Shown piece after piece: positions 37,512 to 49,196 of a stretch of DNA of 64,000 nucleotides; the first letter of the stretch is position 1, and each line of letters begins with the position of its first letter. Made by a program: the position numbers and the translations under genes. This stretch comes from Oncomelania hupensis (Eukaryota; Mollusca; Gastropoda; Littorinimorpha; Pomatiopsidae). The notes beneath the pieces are model-generated. The model saw only the letters and a program-made list of their open reading frames with translations. It was not told where the DNA came from and searched no databases. Location of the stretch: the NCBI GenBank assembly GCA_036898135.1, contig CM072513.1, positions 87,830,340 to 87,894,339 of the forward strand, read 5' to 3'.

Positions 37512-40500
37512 AATGGAAGTGCAAAGCTGATTGGCGAATGCCCCACAACAACGGCACGCATCAATGGCCGAGCTGTGCAGGCTCTCATCGACACGGGCAG
37601 CGAGGTGACGACTGTGACGCAGACCTGGGTCACCGAGAACATTGGTGACGTTTCCCTTCAGTCGTCTCACCTCAAGCTGCGGGCAGTCAACGGCGCAGAG
37701 GTACCCTACTCCGGCATCCTTGTCGTCGAGCTGCAGTTGGACGGGAACAAGTTTTCTCGTGTTCCCATCCTGGTCGTCAGTGAGCCTACGGAGCCGGTCA
37801 TGAGGGAACGCAAGAAGCGCCTGCCGCTGTTGATCGGAATGAACGTGCTGGGAGAGTGGATGACAACCAGTCCTACAAGCTTACCTCAAGGCCTGCTTGC
37901 TTCCATCCAAGAAGTAAGGTGTGACAACACCTTGGTCGAAGGCATCGCCAAAACAGCTGCCAAGACAGTGGTCCCACCCTTCGCCATGTCCACTGTACGA
38001 GTGACCTCAACGCAACGGCCTACGCGACAGCTCCTGGCGTCACCTTTGGCACAACCCTTGCCGGGAAATCTGCTGCTCGTCCCGACCCTCGTCAGCGGTG
38101 ACGCCGCACAGCGATACGTGAGAGTGGCTAATCTCTCAGAAGTGGACGTCATTCTTCCAGCCCGGACTCCACTGGCGTCACTGCAGGCAGTGGACGATGT
38201 TCAAGGCAAGGGCGAGGTGGCATTTACAGCCACAGTAAACGAGCTGGTGGTCACCATCGGAGCACCAACAGGGCAAACCACCGAAGACACCGTCCCTTGC
38301 CCCACCTTCGACGGCACAACTAGACAGCGGGAGCTTCTTCAGCAAGTACTGACCAAGAACAGAGAAGCCTTTGTCCAAAATGACTTGGATTTGGGCTACA
38401 CAGACGTCGTCCAACACCAGCTGCGGACGAGAGACGAGGTGCCAGTTGCCCAGCCCTACAGGCGTATCCCGCCTCACCAGCTCAAGGAAGTCCAAGACCA
38501 CATCAAGGGCCTCCTGGAAAAGAAGATCATTGTCGAGAGCCACAGTCCATACGCAGCACCAATTGTGGTCGCACGGAAGAAAGATGGGACAGTGCGGCTG
38601 TGCGTCGATTATCGCCGCCTCAACGCAAAGACGGTTGGTGATGCGTACCCGCTACCGCGCATCCAGGAGTCCTTTGACGCGCTGGTTGGGGCCCAGTATT
38701 TTTCCACTCTTGACCTGGCTAGCGGTTACCACCAGATCGCCATGGACCCGAAAGACCAACACAAGACGGCTTTCGTTACCCCTATGGGCCTCTACGAATA
38801 CACCAGGATGCCCATGGGTCTCATCTCTGCTCCCGCCACCTTTCAACGATTGATGCAGATGACGATGTCAGACTTCATTTTCATTTTCCTGCTGGTCTAC
38901 CTAGATGACCTCCTCGTCTATTCCAAGACCTTTGAAGAACATCTGCAACACCTTGATCGACTCCTACAGCGGCTCATCAACGCCGGCCTGAAGCTGCGAG
39001 TCGAGAAGTGCCAGTTCTTCCGGCGAGAGGTCACCTACTTGGGCCACACGATCTCTGCTGATGGCGTCAGCTGCGAAGCGGGGAAGATCGATGTCGTGCA
39101 ACAGTGGCCTGTGCCAACGACAACCACCGAGCTGCGCAGTTTCCTCGGTTTCGCCAGCTACTACCGGCGGTTCATCAAGGGGTTTGCACGTATTGCTGGT
39201 CCACTACATGACGTAGCAGCAGAAGGGACGAAGATCCGGCAGAAGAAGACTGTCAACATCACCCACCTGTGGACGCCCAAACATCAAGAGGCGTTCGACT
39301 CCCTGAAAGCAGCCCTAACCTCGGCGCCAGTCCTCGGTTATGCCGACTTCACACAGCCGTTCCTGCTGGAGACTGACGCCAGCCACGACGGACTCAGTGC
39401 CATCTTGTCCCAGGAACAAGACGGCAAGCGACGTGTCCTCGCCTACGCCAGCCGAAGACTGCGACCGACTGAGAAGAACCAGGCAGCCTACAGCAGCATG
39501 AAGCTCGAGTTTCTCGCCATGAAGTGGGCCATCACCGAGAAGTTCCGAGACTATCTCCTCGGGGCTACCTTCACCATCTTCACCGACAACAACCCGCTGG
39601 TCCACTTCAGAACAGCCAAACTTGGAGCCCTCGAGCAGCGATGGGCATCGCAGCTCTCGCAGTTCAACTTTGACGTCAAGTATCGGCCAGGTGCCACCAA
39701 CCCGGCTGATGCGTTATCTCGCCTTCCACTCCCCGCCACGTCAACTCTGGTGCCTGCAGAAGTGGCGCATGCCTGCGAGATGGCAACGACCTGTCAGCAG
39801 CAGCATGCACAGATGCCTGATCACCCACTTCCAGGGCTGATCCGTCACCAGCACGACGACACGGTTGGCCCGGCCTTCAACATCCCCCAACAGTCACCTG
39901 AGCAACTCCATCAGAAGCAGCTTGAAGATCCCGGAATCCAGCCTGCGTTGGCAGCCTGGCCCAACAAGCCTCATCCTGGGGACAACCGTCCGCTGCAGCT
40001 GCTACTCAAGCAACATCCACGACTGGCCTGCAAAGACGGCGTTCTGTATCGCCAGGTGACAGATCCAGTCCAGGGCAAATGGGACCAACTGGTGCTACCA
40101 AGTTCTTTGCGGCCAGATGTCCTTGCAGCAGTCCACAACCAGATGGGCCATCAAGGGTTCGAGCGCACCATGGCCCTCCTGCGACCAAGAGTTTACTGGC
40201 CTGACATGTACAACGATGTCAAACAATATGTGACCAACTGCAACAACTGCATCATCAGTCGACGCCCTGTCCCTATCAAAACCACGTCGACTCCTGTCCT
40301 GGCTAGTCGCCCTCTGCAGATACTGGCCATCGACTTCACCAGACTGGAACCTGCAACCGACGGCCGAGAGAATGTCCTCATCCTGACGGACGTTTTCTCG
40401 AAGTTTACGCAGGCTGTTCCAACCCGCAACCAGGAAGCACAGACGGTGGCCAAAGTCCTAGTCGGCGACTGGTTCCAGAAGTACGGCGTACCAGAGAGAA

Positions 40501-41411
40501 TCCACAGCGACCAGGGCCGAGACTTCGAATCCAGATTGGTCAAAGAGTTGTGCGCATCCTACGGCATCAGCAAGTCGCACACAACCCCCTACCATCCTGA
40601 GGGAAATGGACAGTGTGAGCGTTTCAACCGTACGCTCCACGACCTGCTGCGCTCCCTTCCTGCCGACCAGAAACGACGATGGCCACAACATATTGCTGAA
40701 GTCGTCCAGGCCTACAACAACACTCCACATGCGTCCACAGGTTTCTCCCCACACTTTCTGCTCTTCGGGCAGGAACCTCGACTGCCTGTGGATGACTTGC
40801 TTGGACGACAAGAGCCTGCAGCAGCTGGAGCCGTTGACTGGGTCCAACAACATCGGCAGCGACTCTTGGACGCTCACAGACGGGCGTACCAACAGCTGGT
40901 GAGAGCCGCTGAGGGAAGAATCAAACTCACAGACCGACGAGCTGCTGACCATCCCTTGGCCATCGGGGACTACATCTACACCCGAAACCGAGTAATGGGT
41001 CGGAACAAGATCCAGGACTTCTGGCGGCCCGAGCTGCATCGAGTCACCGCCCGCCGAGATCCCCGCCTTCACGTCTACACTATCCAGCCAGTGGCGGGTG
41101 GACCAGAGCGGGTGGTGAACAGAAGAGACATTCAACCAGTGGGTCAGCACTTCGATATGTTGATCCAACCCGCTGACCCACCCGAGCCCATGCTGTCCAG
41201 CGACAGTGACGATGAAGCAGAGCCGGAAGCTTGGATGAGAGCCATCCCTGGCCCTCGCCCACCTGCCGGTGCCAACATCAACTACAACGGGCCAGCCACT
41301 GCACGGGAGCCAGCGCTTTTGGTGCAGGCACCCCCAGCGCAGTTGGCCGCCTTAACACCAACACCAGAACCACGACGCTCGGCACGACTGGCGCAGAAAA
41401 CAACACAGTAA
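37475..41411 (+). CDS. Element B Pol: protease, RT, RNase H, integrase
   Basis: Read by -1 frameshift from gag; the -1 frame is open from before 37475. Protease DTG at 37590-37598. RT motifs include VDYRRLN and YLDD (38898-38909). RNase H starts with LETDASHDG and ends with ADALSRL. Integrase has an HHCC finger (H-N-Q-M-G-H ... C-N-N-C) and catalytic D (40332), D (40509) and E (40617). The C-terminal tail is Pro/Ala-rich without an envelope gene. Order is that of conventional Ty3/gypsy, unlike elements A and C. About 1300 residues, no stops: apparently intact. Exact start depends on the frameshift. Confidence 0.93.
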
Positions 41412-42627
41412 AGGTAGGCCGCATTTATTATAAAATGTGTCGCCAAAAGACAGTCCACAGTTTCGCGAACATTTTAGAAATAATTGTGACTCAGCTAGTG
41501 TGTAGATTATGTGACAGTTTATAGTGTGTAGGCCTACCTAAAGACATTTTAGTTGTAGAGATCAGAGTATTTGAACTGTGCCAGAGAAAAAGAAGACACT
41601 TGAAAAGACATTATATGATGATCGAAGAGTGAAGAGACAAGTGATAAACAGAAACTGTGCCCAGCTTCGAAGACAATTATGTTTTAGGTGTGTGCATAGC
41701 TTAGTGTTTGAATCTGGTTTATTTTGTGGCAATAATATTAATGCGTGACCACTATCTTTTTTTTACAATTATTGTCGCGCTGGCAGAGTTTATTTGGTCA
41801 TTAATAACAGTTGCTTAGTTTTCCTCGTTACAAGACTATCACAGTGTGTTCGTTCTATTACGATGTGGTCTCGTTTGCTTCGTTTTGCCGAACATATGAC
41901 GTTTGTATATAGGTTGTAGCTATGATAATGATTGTGTTTTCATGCCGATGTTTTGTATTAATGCCTATGTAATGTACATATGTTATGTTCTCACTTTTAA
42001 TGCTTTTCATTTGGTTGAGATGCTGGTGTTTTATTTATATTAATGATTTTCAAGGTTCGTGTGTTTGACGAACCTTGAACGTTTGCTGAGAACGTTTTAA
42101 TGTTATTGAAATGTTATGCTCACCCCGTTATGTATTCTGTATTAATGCGTTTTTGCTGGTACATGGAATGTTAGTTTTTATCTCGCTCTCGTTTTCTTTT
42201 TTTATCATGTTAGTTTATGTTTATTTTTGTAAAATTGATGGTTTATATCTGAGTGCGAATTTAACACCAATTTGCAGGGAAATGTGACTGATTATGTATA
42301 TCATGTGTAGTGAATAGCGTGTTTAAATGACAGGTGATAATGGTTGGTTTTGTTGTATCATAGACTTAGTTGTATGATGTTGGTTCACTGTCAAATACAT
42401 AATCAACTATCTTGCAAGGCGATGCCAGGTCCGCGATATAACTGGTTTTTGTTTGGGCGGATTCGTACTTAAATGTGCGTTTTCAAGGAAATTGTTTCTC
42501 GTTTTCTTTCTGTGTTGTTCGGTTCTTTTGTACGACGCGATTGATTGGTAAAGCCAAGTCCGTTTGTCTTAAGTATACGATGGTTTTCTCAGCGAGGACG
42601 CTGAGTTTTTGAAAGAATCGAGGTGAA
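41412..42627 (+). other. Element B 3' noncoding region
   Basis: 1.2 kb AT-rich sequence without a credible ORF; no env-like gene. Ends in GAGGTGAA, the likely polypurine tract, just before the 3' LTR. Confidence 0.75.
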
Positions 42628-43653
42628 TGTAGCCGAGCCGCGGCTACGTAAATTTCTTACCATTAAATAGTAGGCCTTCCTGTATCCATGTTAAACTTGA
42701 ACTATGGCTATTACTTGAGATATACTTTTCAGATACTTTTCATAATACCACCGTTAGACTTAGCAGTTTATTTTCTATTAGTATATATCAACTTTGTTTT
42801 TCAGTTAGGTAGCGAATTCGAAGGGGATCGCGACAGTGGATAGGGCAAAGTATATTGGTACACATCGGTACACGCGCCGCACTGGTTTCGGTTACGCTGG
42901 GCTGTTTCGGTTGCGCAATGTGTAGCGACCTACATTCTCGCTAGACTGACCGGGGTCCATTGATTCAGTTAGGCTGTGTTTACTATGTCATATTATTTAT
43001 TCATTTACTTTAAAACCCACAATAATAACCATGAAGTATTATACATGGTTGGAAAGAGGAGACGTTGTACTTTATTTTTTATTATAATTGCTGTTTAGAA
43101 TTTTATCGAATTTAAGAGTTATTATGACTTTTGATGTGTAAATCTCTTTGGATCGGCAACCACTTTCTCCTTTAAATTACTTATTGTTTTATTTCATAGC
43201 CGATAGGTCTGAGAATTGTATATCAGTAGAAAGCTTGTATTCCCACGTTTACGCCGATGTATAATTTGTATATATTTTGTTAGTTTATAATATGTGTTTG
43301 TAAGATAGAGATTTGTAACTAACACAAATTTGCGCCAGCAGACGACTTTCTAGAGCCGCGGCAGTGCCTCACATTTAGCGCGCCCTCTAAGGCTGGCGGC
43401 GTCCCATATAAAGAAAGTTTCGGTAGTTAAAGGGGGACAAAAACGGTCAGACCACCGAAGGCGAGACACACTGCACTGTCTCTGTTTCTGTATTGCCTTG
43501 CCTTGATTTGCCTTGTCATGATGTACTGACGACGGAATAAACAAGAGAAACTTCAACGGTCATCTTCGAACCTTTGGTGTTCTTGAGTGAGAGAGAGAGA
43601 ATGTACACCACCACTTCATCCATACTCTAAAAGAAGACACCACCATCATCACA
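42628..43653 (+). repeat. Element B 3' LTR
   Basis: Same length as the 5' LTR; no difference noticed by eye. Confidence 0.95.
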
Positions 43654-44252
43654 TCAGTATTTGATTCAGCCCCGATGCTGAAGTCCTGATAAGGTGTAAC
43701 TCAGATTCGTTTATTCACACAGCCCGTCCAAACAGCATACAAGTCACAAAGTCGACGTATGAAGTTTTCCACTTTTATTCAGCACACATCAACAACTGCA
43801 TACAATTCTCAACTCAACTCAACAACTTTCACAGCAACTTTCCAAATCACTATCAACAACTTTACTCTCTCAACAGCAACTCGGCACACGATTAAATAAC
43901 CTCTCTCTCTTCCGGAAGAATTTCGAACAATGTAGAAATGACGCACTGCCACCAATCGAATAAAAGATCGTCATCACTGACTTACGTCATACATTATTAT
44001 TTCTCCTTCTGGAACGACCTCTTGCTTCGACATGTATCGGGAAAATTCTATAGAAAGTAAACACTCAGATCCAGAAACTTCTACAGTAATATCGACCAAA
44101 GCAAATTATCAACGTTATACAAAGCCTCTCCTAACAACAATGCAAACTCAAATCAAAGGTAAATAAACTCCATTATTGAATACTTTGCAAATCGAAACGA
44201 TTAGATCTATCGTACACGCTTTAGACACACTTTCGTTCGTTTCAACGTAACA
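43654..44252 (-). repeat. Element C 3' LTR, inner fragment
   Basis: Matches 48593-49191 over 599 bp with one difference noticed. The polypurine tract AGTGGGGGGTTA (on -) lies at 44253-44264. Confidence 0.93.
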
Positions 44253-44264
44253 TAACCCCCCACT

Positions 44265-44511
44265 CAAGAAGAAATTTACCCAATTTCTTTCAACAACGTT
44301 GAAACGTAATGCACAAACAAAGTACAGAATTAAAACTTACTTCATTCAGACTGTCTCATTTACTGTCAATGTTCTCAGTTTATATACACAGAGTCCATGT
44401 TTTTCATCCGCAAGTCTTTCTGGATACTGTCAATGTTCACAGTTCATTCACACAAGGTCAATGTTTCTCATCTGCAAGTCTGTTTAGATATTGCCAATGT
44501 TCTCCACACAG
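44265..44511 (-). repeat. Element C 3' region with CTGTCAATGTTC repeats
   Basis: Four or five imperfect copies of a unit around CTGTCAATGTTC (on +) occur between about 44355 and 44520. No gene. Confidence 0.6.
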
Positions 44512-47500
44512 TCAATGTTCTTTCAACCGCAAGGAAACGACGCCCTCGTCAGTTGCGGTCGTCATCGGCCCAGGGTCAAAGACGATGATCGCGTGGGCTT
44601 CCCCGGAATCAGTGCGTCCTCCGTTGTCTCCTTCTTCCATCGGATGTCCGACGCAGTCGACGTTGTCAGCTCCCAGAATGCATTCGCTGGGTCTCACGGT
44701 CAGGTTGGCTTCTGCGGGACGGTGGAACAGCTCCCTCAAGGTCTGCAGATGCTCCTTCCAGGTCTGGGTGTGGACTTCATGTTCGACCAAAGTCGTAGAG
44801 CCTGGGACATCACTGAAGCTATGGGGAAATTCGCCCATAAGGTCCTTGAGCTCCAACTTTTGACCTTCCGTCAAGCCTGGTCCTAGCTTAACGTCATTGA
44901 TGCCTTCTTTGCTGTGGAAGTCTCCCAGTTCCAACAGTTCTTCGCTGTCAAAGCTGTCGTCGGTCACAGCTGCTGTGGCTGCGTGCACAGTCTCTGATGG
45001 CCTTTCCACGTACAGCTTAAGGAGGTTGGCGTGGTATATCTTGGAATGCTGGCCGACCTTCACCTTGTAGTCGTTGATTCCCACCACGGTCTCCACTTCG
45101 TACGGGCCTCTCCACTGCATCAGCAACTTATTATGATCGGTAGGTAGCAGCACCAGCACTTTGTTGCCAGGTTTGAACTTCCTGTTCACAGCCCTACGAT
45201 CATAGTAGTGCTTTCCACAGTCCTGGGATTTCTTCAGGTTTTCTCTGGCTATCTCCAGCTTCTCCCGTAGCTCAAACACGTACTGGTAACTGTTCTTCAC
45301 CTCTGGGGTGTCCACTTCCTTCGTCCACAGTTCTTTCAGGATGTGCATCGGCCCTCGGATGGTTCTTCCGTACAGCAGCTCGAACGGAGAAAAGCCGGTG
45401 GACTCCTGCGGTACTTCTCTGTAGGCGAAAAGTAGGGCGTTGATGTAGCGATGCCATTGTCTGGGCTGCTCGCTGCACAGTTTCTTCAGGGTGGACTTCA
45501 GCGTAGCATTGAACTTCTCGACAAGCCCGTTGCACATTGGATGGTAGGGTGTCGTAGTTAAATGCCGGATGCTCAGCAATCTGTTGACCTCCTTCATGCA
45601 GTCAGAGACGAACTGCGTCCCGAGGTCTGTCAGAATTTCTTCAGGCACTCCAAGTCTACTGAACATGTCCACTAGTGCCTCTGCTACAGTTTCAGTGTCA
45701 ATCTTCTTCAGTGGCACTGCTTCTGGGTACCGAGTCGCATAGTCTACTAAAGTCAGTACCCACCGATGACCTTCTTCACTCGGAGGTCTTATTTCGCCGA
45801 TTAAGTCTAAGGCCACCCTCTTGAAAGGTCGGTCGATCAAAGGCATTCTCTGCATTGGCACTTTAGGGACCCTTCCTCGAGGTATGGTCTTCTGGCAAAT
45901 GTCACATGATCGACAGAAACGGCTGACGTCCGCATGAAGTCCTGGCCAGTAGAACACCGCCTGGATTCTGTCTGACGTCTTCTTGATGCCTAGGTGACCT
46001 CCCATGATAGAGTCGTGAGCTACTTCCATCACCTGGCGCCTTAGGGGTAACGGTACCAAGACTTGACGTAGTGGTTTCCCTCCGTTGACCCTCGGGTGCT
46101 GGAAGATTCGATACAGGATCTTGGCCTTCACCTCAAAATAGACCGTGCCACTGCCCTTGGTCACGTGGTCTTGGCGGTTCCTGTACTTGTTTAAAGTGCT
46201 ATCAGCTTCCTGGAGCTGGATCAGCTTATCTCTGTCCACGATGGCAGCTTTGGAGTTGTCGGCGACCTTCAGTGGCGTAGACATCTTGTCTCTCTTGGCC
46301 TGGGCCCTGGTAGTAACAGCACTGACGATCTCTGGTCGGCAGGGCTGAGCCGGAGTAACCACATTGTCCCGTAGCAGCTCTGTAAGGTCTCCATCGGGAA
46401 ATGGCAATGGATCCTCCTCCACAACTTCGACGTGTTGAGTTGAGGCAGGACTCCACTCTGGATCGGGGTCGTCGGGTCGTCTCGCGCCGTCGATGTTCCC
46501 GATCATCAAATCATACAGCGGCTTCTTCAGGCAAACCGCTTCGACTTCGCCTATGTAGAAAGGGGTGTTGACATGAATTTTCGCAACTGGCGCTTTCAAA
46601 CATTTGCTGTCGGCCATAAGTGTCCATTTTGAATCGCCAGTGAACTGTTCTTTAGCGATTAGGTCTTCCCTGACGATGACCCCACTACAGCCAGAGTCTC
46701 TTAAGACAGTCACTTCATGATTTCCGACGCGTCCCTTTGAAACAGGCATGTTTTGGACGGTCACAGCTGCGCTGGCGACGACGGGGATGGATTTTCCGTT
46801 GGCAAGGAGAAGTTGGCCATCGGTCATGCACTCTTGCACGTCGGCAGGAGTAGCTGTGCGCTTGGTCTCACTCGGAAGAATGACGCTCCCGCCGCACACT
46901 TGATGGTCAGATCTACTGGTTTGCCGTTGATTGGAGAACCGCCTCTGCCGGTTGCTCGCCGCTGAATTGTCCGTACTGCTCCGCTGTCCGCTACTTTTGT
47001 TTTGAGGACAATTAGCCGCCCTGTGGTCTGTAGCGTTGCAGGTGAAACAGCCTCTTGAATGCCCTTCCCTGGGAGGAGGCGTGGAGTCCGTCTGTCTCTG
47101 GCTCGTCTGGCTCCCTTGGATCTGGTTCCCATGGTTTGCAGTCTTCTGAAAATGTTTCGTCGCGCTGGGTGGCCCCAGGGTTTTCCCATGAGCGATGAGA
47201 TATCTTTCAGCAGCCTCAGTCACATCTTTAAGCGTCTGCAGCTTTTGTTCTTCTAAGTGGGTCGCTAGGTCCTTGTGACAGGCATTGAGAAATTGTTCCT
47301 TCACGATCAGGTCATGGAGACTGTCGTAAGACTTCCTTTCGCCTGATAACTCCACCCACTTGTGTAGATATGACGACAGGCGCTCCACAAACTGCTTTGG
47401 CGTCTCGTCTGACTTAGGCCGGCATTCACGGAAGCGTTTACGGTAGCCTTTCTCCGTAAAGTTGTAGCACTGCAATAGGGCCTCTTTCAAGACGTCGTAG

Positions 47501-48039
47501 TCTTTAGCGTCATCGTCCGACAATCTGGTGTAGACGTCGAGTGCTTGCCCCGTCAGAAGTGCACTTAGTCGAATCGCCCAGTCTTGAGGTTGCCAGTTAG
47601 AGCTTTTGGCAAACCTTTCAAATCTCGCCAAATAACTGTCGATCTGGTCCTTCCCGTCGACAAACGCTGGCAATTTTGGAGCTTTGTTGTCACTGATAAC
47701 TTGTGGCGCATGCTGATTGTTTTGGATACGCGCCAACTCTAGCTGGTACTGACGCTCAGCCTCTCTTTCCTCTCTTTCTTCTTGGCGACGCTGCGCTTCG
47801 AGCTCTCTTTCTTCTCGGCGTCGTTGCTCTTCTTTTTCTTGCCGCTGCTGTTCAATTTCTAGACGCTTCTGTTCTAATTCTATTTCTTTTTCTAGACGCT
47901 TCTCTTCCAATTCTCTTTCTTCTCGGCGACGCTGCTCTTCTAATTCTCGTTCTTGTATTCTCTCCTGGGATTTGACGTACTCCGTCAACTGTTTCCCTTT
48001 TAGATTCAGTTGAATCCCTTTCTGCCAGAAGTCAGCCAT
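44512..48039 (-). CDS. Element C Gag-protease-integrase polyprotein with RT remnants
   Basis: 1175 codons, open. Glu/Arg-rich coiled coil (residues 25-100); capsid with a SCAN-like part (about 198-285); CCHC knuckle (331-344); protease DSG (448-450); TRAQAK (577-582); integrase finger H675, H682, C712, C715; catalytic D745, D805, E841; GPY (978-980). A pre-RT segment follows (about 1055-1090, LTEGQKLELKDLMGEF), then an in-frame jump at about residue 1091 to the RT thumb (WKEHLQTLRELF...). The whole RT palm including YxDD is deleted. After VDCVGH the tail is unrelated to RNase H. Frame continuity across the deletion is notable. A C-terminal function cannot be predicted. Confidence 0.9.
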   Translation of the reverse strand: MADFWQKGIQLNLKGKQLTEYVKSQERIQERELEEQRRREERELEEKRLEKEIELEQKRLEIEQQRQEKEEQRRREERELEAQRRQEEREEREAERQYQLELARIQNNQHAPQVISDNKAPKLPAFVDGKDQIDSYLARFERFAKSSNWQPQDWAIRLSALLTGQALDVYTRLSDDDAKDYDVLKEALLQCYNFTEKGYRKRFRECRPKSDETPKQFVERLSSYLHKWVELSGERKSYDSLHDLIVKEQFLNACHKDLATHLEEQKLQTLKDVTEAAERYLIAHGKTLGPPSATKHFQKTANHGNQIQGSQTSQRQTDSTPPPREGHSRGCFTCNATDHRAANCPQNKSSGQRSSTDNSAASNRQRRFSNQRQTSRSDHQVCGGSVILPSETKRTATPADVQECMTDGQLLLANGKSIPVVASAAVTVQNMPVSKGRVGNHEVTVLRDSGCSGVIVREDLIAKEQFTGDSKWTLMADSKCLKAPVAKIHVNTPFYIGEVEAVCLKKPLYDLMIGNIDGARRPDDPDPEWSPASTQHVEVVEEDPLPFPDGDLTELLRDNVVTPAQPCRPEIVSAVTTRAQAKRDKMSTPLKVADNSKAAIVDRDKLIQLQEADSTLNKYRNRQDHVTKGSGTVYFEVKAKILYRIFQHPRVNGGKPLRQVLVPLPLRRQVMEVAHDSIMGGHLGIKKTSDRIQAVFYWPGLHADVSRFCRSCDICQKTIPRGRVPKVPMQRMPLIDRPFKRVALDLIGEIRPPSEEGHRWVLTLVDYATRYPEAVPLKKIDTETVAEALVDMFSRLGVPEEILTDLGTQFVSDCMKEVNRLLSIRHLTTTPYHPMCNGLVEKFNATLKSTLKKLCSEQPRQWHRYINALLFAYREVPQESTGFSPFELLYGRTIRGPMHILKELWTKEVDTPEVKNSYQYVFELREKLEIARENLKKSQDCGKHYYDRRAVNRKFKPGNKVLVLLPTDHNKLLMQWRGPYEVETVVGINDYKVKVGQHSKIYHANLLKLYVERPSETVHAATAAVTDDSFDSEELLELGDFHSKEGINDVKLGPGLTEGQKLELKDLMGEFPHSFSDVPGSTTLVEHEVHTQTWKEHLQTLRELFHRPAEANLTVRPSECILGADNVDCVGHPMEEGDNGGRTDSGEAHAIIVFDPGPMTTATDEGVVSLRLKEH

Positions 48040-48047
48040 CTTGATGC

Positions 48048-48127
48048 TTCTGGAAAGTTCTTGACTGGAAAAGTTCTTTTTCTGGAAAGTTCTTGACTGT
48101 GCTGTACCTTTCTAGACTGTTCTAGAA
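48048..48127. promoter_or_regulatory. Heat-shock-element-like cluster in element C leader
   Basis: Three blocks follow the nTTCnnGAAn pattern with 5-bp phasing: TTCTGGAAAGTTCTTGA at 48048-48064, the same at 48080-48096, and TTCTAGACTGTTCTAGAA at 48110-48127. They lie between the 5' LTR and gag. Binding by HSF is an inference. Confidence 0.6.
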
Positions 48128-48557
48128 CAGCACTCTTTCTGCAGTAGCGCTGATGCTTGTCACTAGTCGCTTTCGCTGACGCAGGCCCCGCGGTCCTCGT
48201 CGTATGCGACGCTGCACCACGCTGGTGTTGATGTACACGCTCCTGTGCTGAAGTAGACGCGACGTCCGCTCGCCGCTCTCTGTAACACTGGCGATGTAGC
48301 TCCGAGACTGTCCCTCGACGTAGTCCTGCGGCAGCCACGTAGTCCCGCTCTGTTGTTCGCTCACGAAGCAACTCTTCGGAGACTACACGCCCTTGCAGTC
48401 AACCCGAACCTATCGGTGATGTAGTCCCAGTATGTTGGCCCCTCTCGACGCAACTCGTTGGCGGCTACCCTCGATGACTGCCTCTAGTAACGTTGACTCG
48501 CTTGTTGTAGCAGTTGAACCCTTGGCTATGGCGTGAATCGCGGCTTGACCCCCAAAA
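48128..48557 (-). other. Element C 5' leader and primer-binding region
   Basis: Noncoding leader between the LTR and gag with two overlapping upstream open frames on - that look incidental. Next to the LTR the - strand reads TTTTGGGGGTCAAGCCGCG; TGGGGGTCAAGCC is the likely primer-binding site, but I could not match it to a tRNA. Confidence 0.55.
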
Positions 48558-49191
48558 TGTTACACTCTGTTTGATGATGGTGTTCTTCTTTATCAGTATT
48601 TGATTCAGCCCCGATGCTGAAGTCCTGATAAGGTGTAACTCAGATTCGTTTATTCACACAGCCCGTCCAAACAGCATACAAGTCACAAAGTCGACGTATG
48701 AAGTTTTCCACTTTTATTCAGCACACATCAACAACTGCATACAATTCTCAACTCAACTCAACAACTTTCACAGCAACTTTCCAAATCACTATCAACAACT
48801 TTACTCTCTCAACAGCAACTCGGCACACGATTAAATAACCTCTCTCTCTTCCGGAAGAATTTCGAACAATGTAGAAATGACGCACTGCCACCAATCGAAT
48901 AAAAGATCGTCATCACTGACTTACGTCATACATTATTATTTCTCCTTCTGGAACGACCTCTTGCTTCGACATGTATCGGGAAAATTCTATAGAAAGTAAA
49001 CACTCAGATCCAGAAACTTCTACAGTAATATCGACCAAAGCAAATTATCAACGTTATACAAAGCCTCTCCTAACAACAATGCAAACTCAAATCAAAGGTA
49101 AATAAACTCCATTATTGAATACTTTGCAAATCTAAACGATTAGATCTATCGTACACGCTTTAGACACACTTTCGTTCGTTTCAACGTAACA
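48558..49191 (-). repeat. Element C 5' LTR
   Basis: 634 bp, uninterrupted copy. On - it carries AATAAA (complement of 48713-48718). Confidence 0.95.
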
Positions 49192-49196
49192 GGTTC

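Larger units (their letters stand above)
35422..43653 (+). mobile_element. Retrotransposon B: intact Ty3/gypsy element
   Basis: 1026-bp LTRs (TGTAGCC...CATCACA) with no difference noticed. Between them are a tRNA-type primer site, gag, pol in the usual PR-RT-RH-IN order, 1.2 kb of 3' noncoding sequence and a purine-rich tract. It sits inside the 3' LTR of element C. The flanking tetranucleotides TCAA and TCAG are probably a target duplication with one change from the original TCAG. All catalytic motifs are present, so it may be active. Confidence 0.95.
35383..49191 (-). mobile_element. Retrotransposon C: Gmr1-like element lacking RT and RNase H, interrupted by element B
   Basis: Read on -. 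Its 634-bp LTRs are TGTTAC...GTAACA; the right copy (48558-49191) is the 5' LTR, and the left copy is the 3' LTR, split by element B. A perfect 5-bp duplication GGTTC flanks the whole (35378-35382, 49192-49196), proving it is one insertion. The body encodes Gag, protease and integrase followed by remnants of RT. The LTRs are nearly identical (one difference noticed in 599 bp), so it is young; B is younger. Confidence 0.92.

Noticed and set aside
41412..42627. Possible env gene in element B
   Set aside because: The 1.2 kb after pol has no open frame of useful length and no signal peptide or membrane segment.
44309..44886. Overlapping + strand frames of 60-184 codons
   Set aside because: Antisense to the end of element C polyprotein and its noncoding 3' region.
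48006..48371. Upstream open frames in the element C leader
   Set aside because: Arg/Ser-rich translations without domain features; the region is better explained as leader with regulatory repeats.
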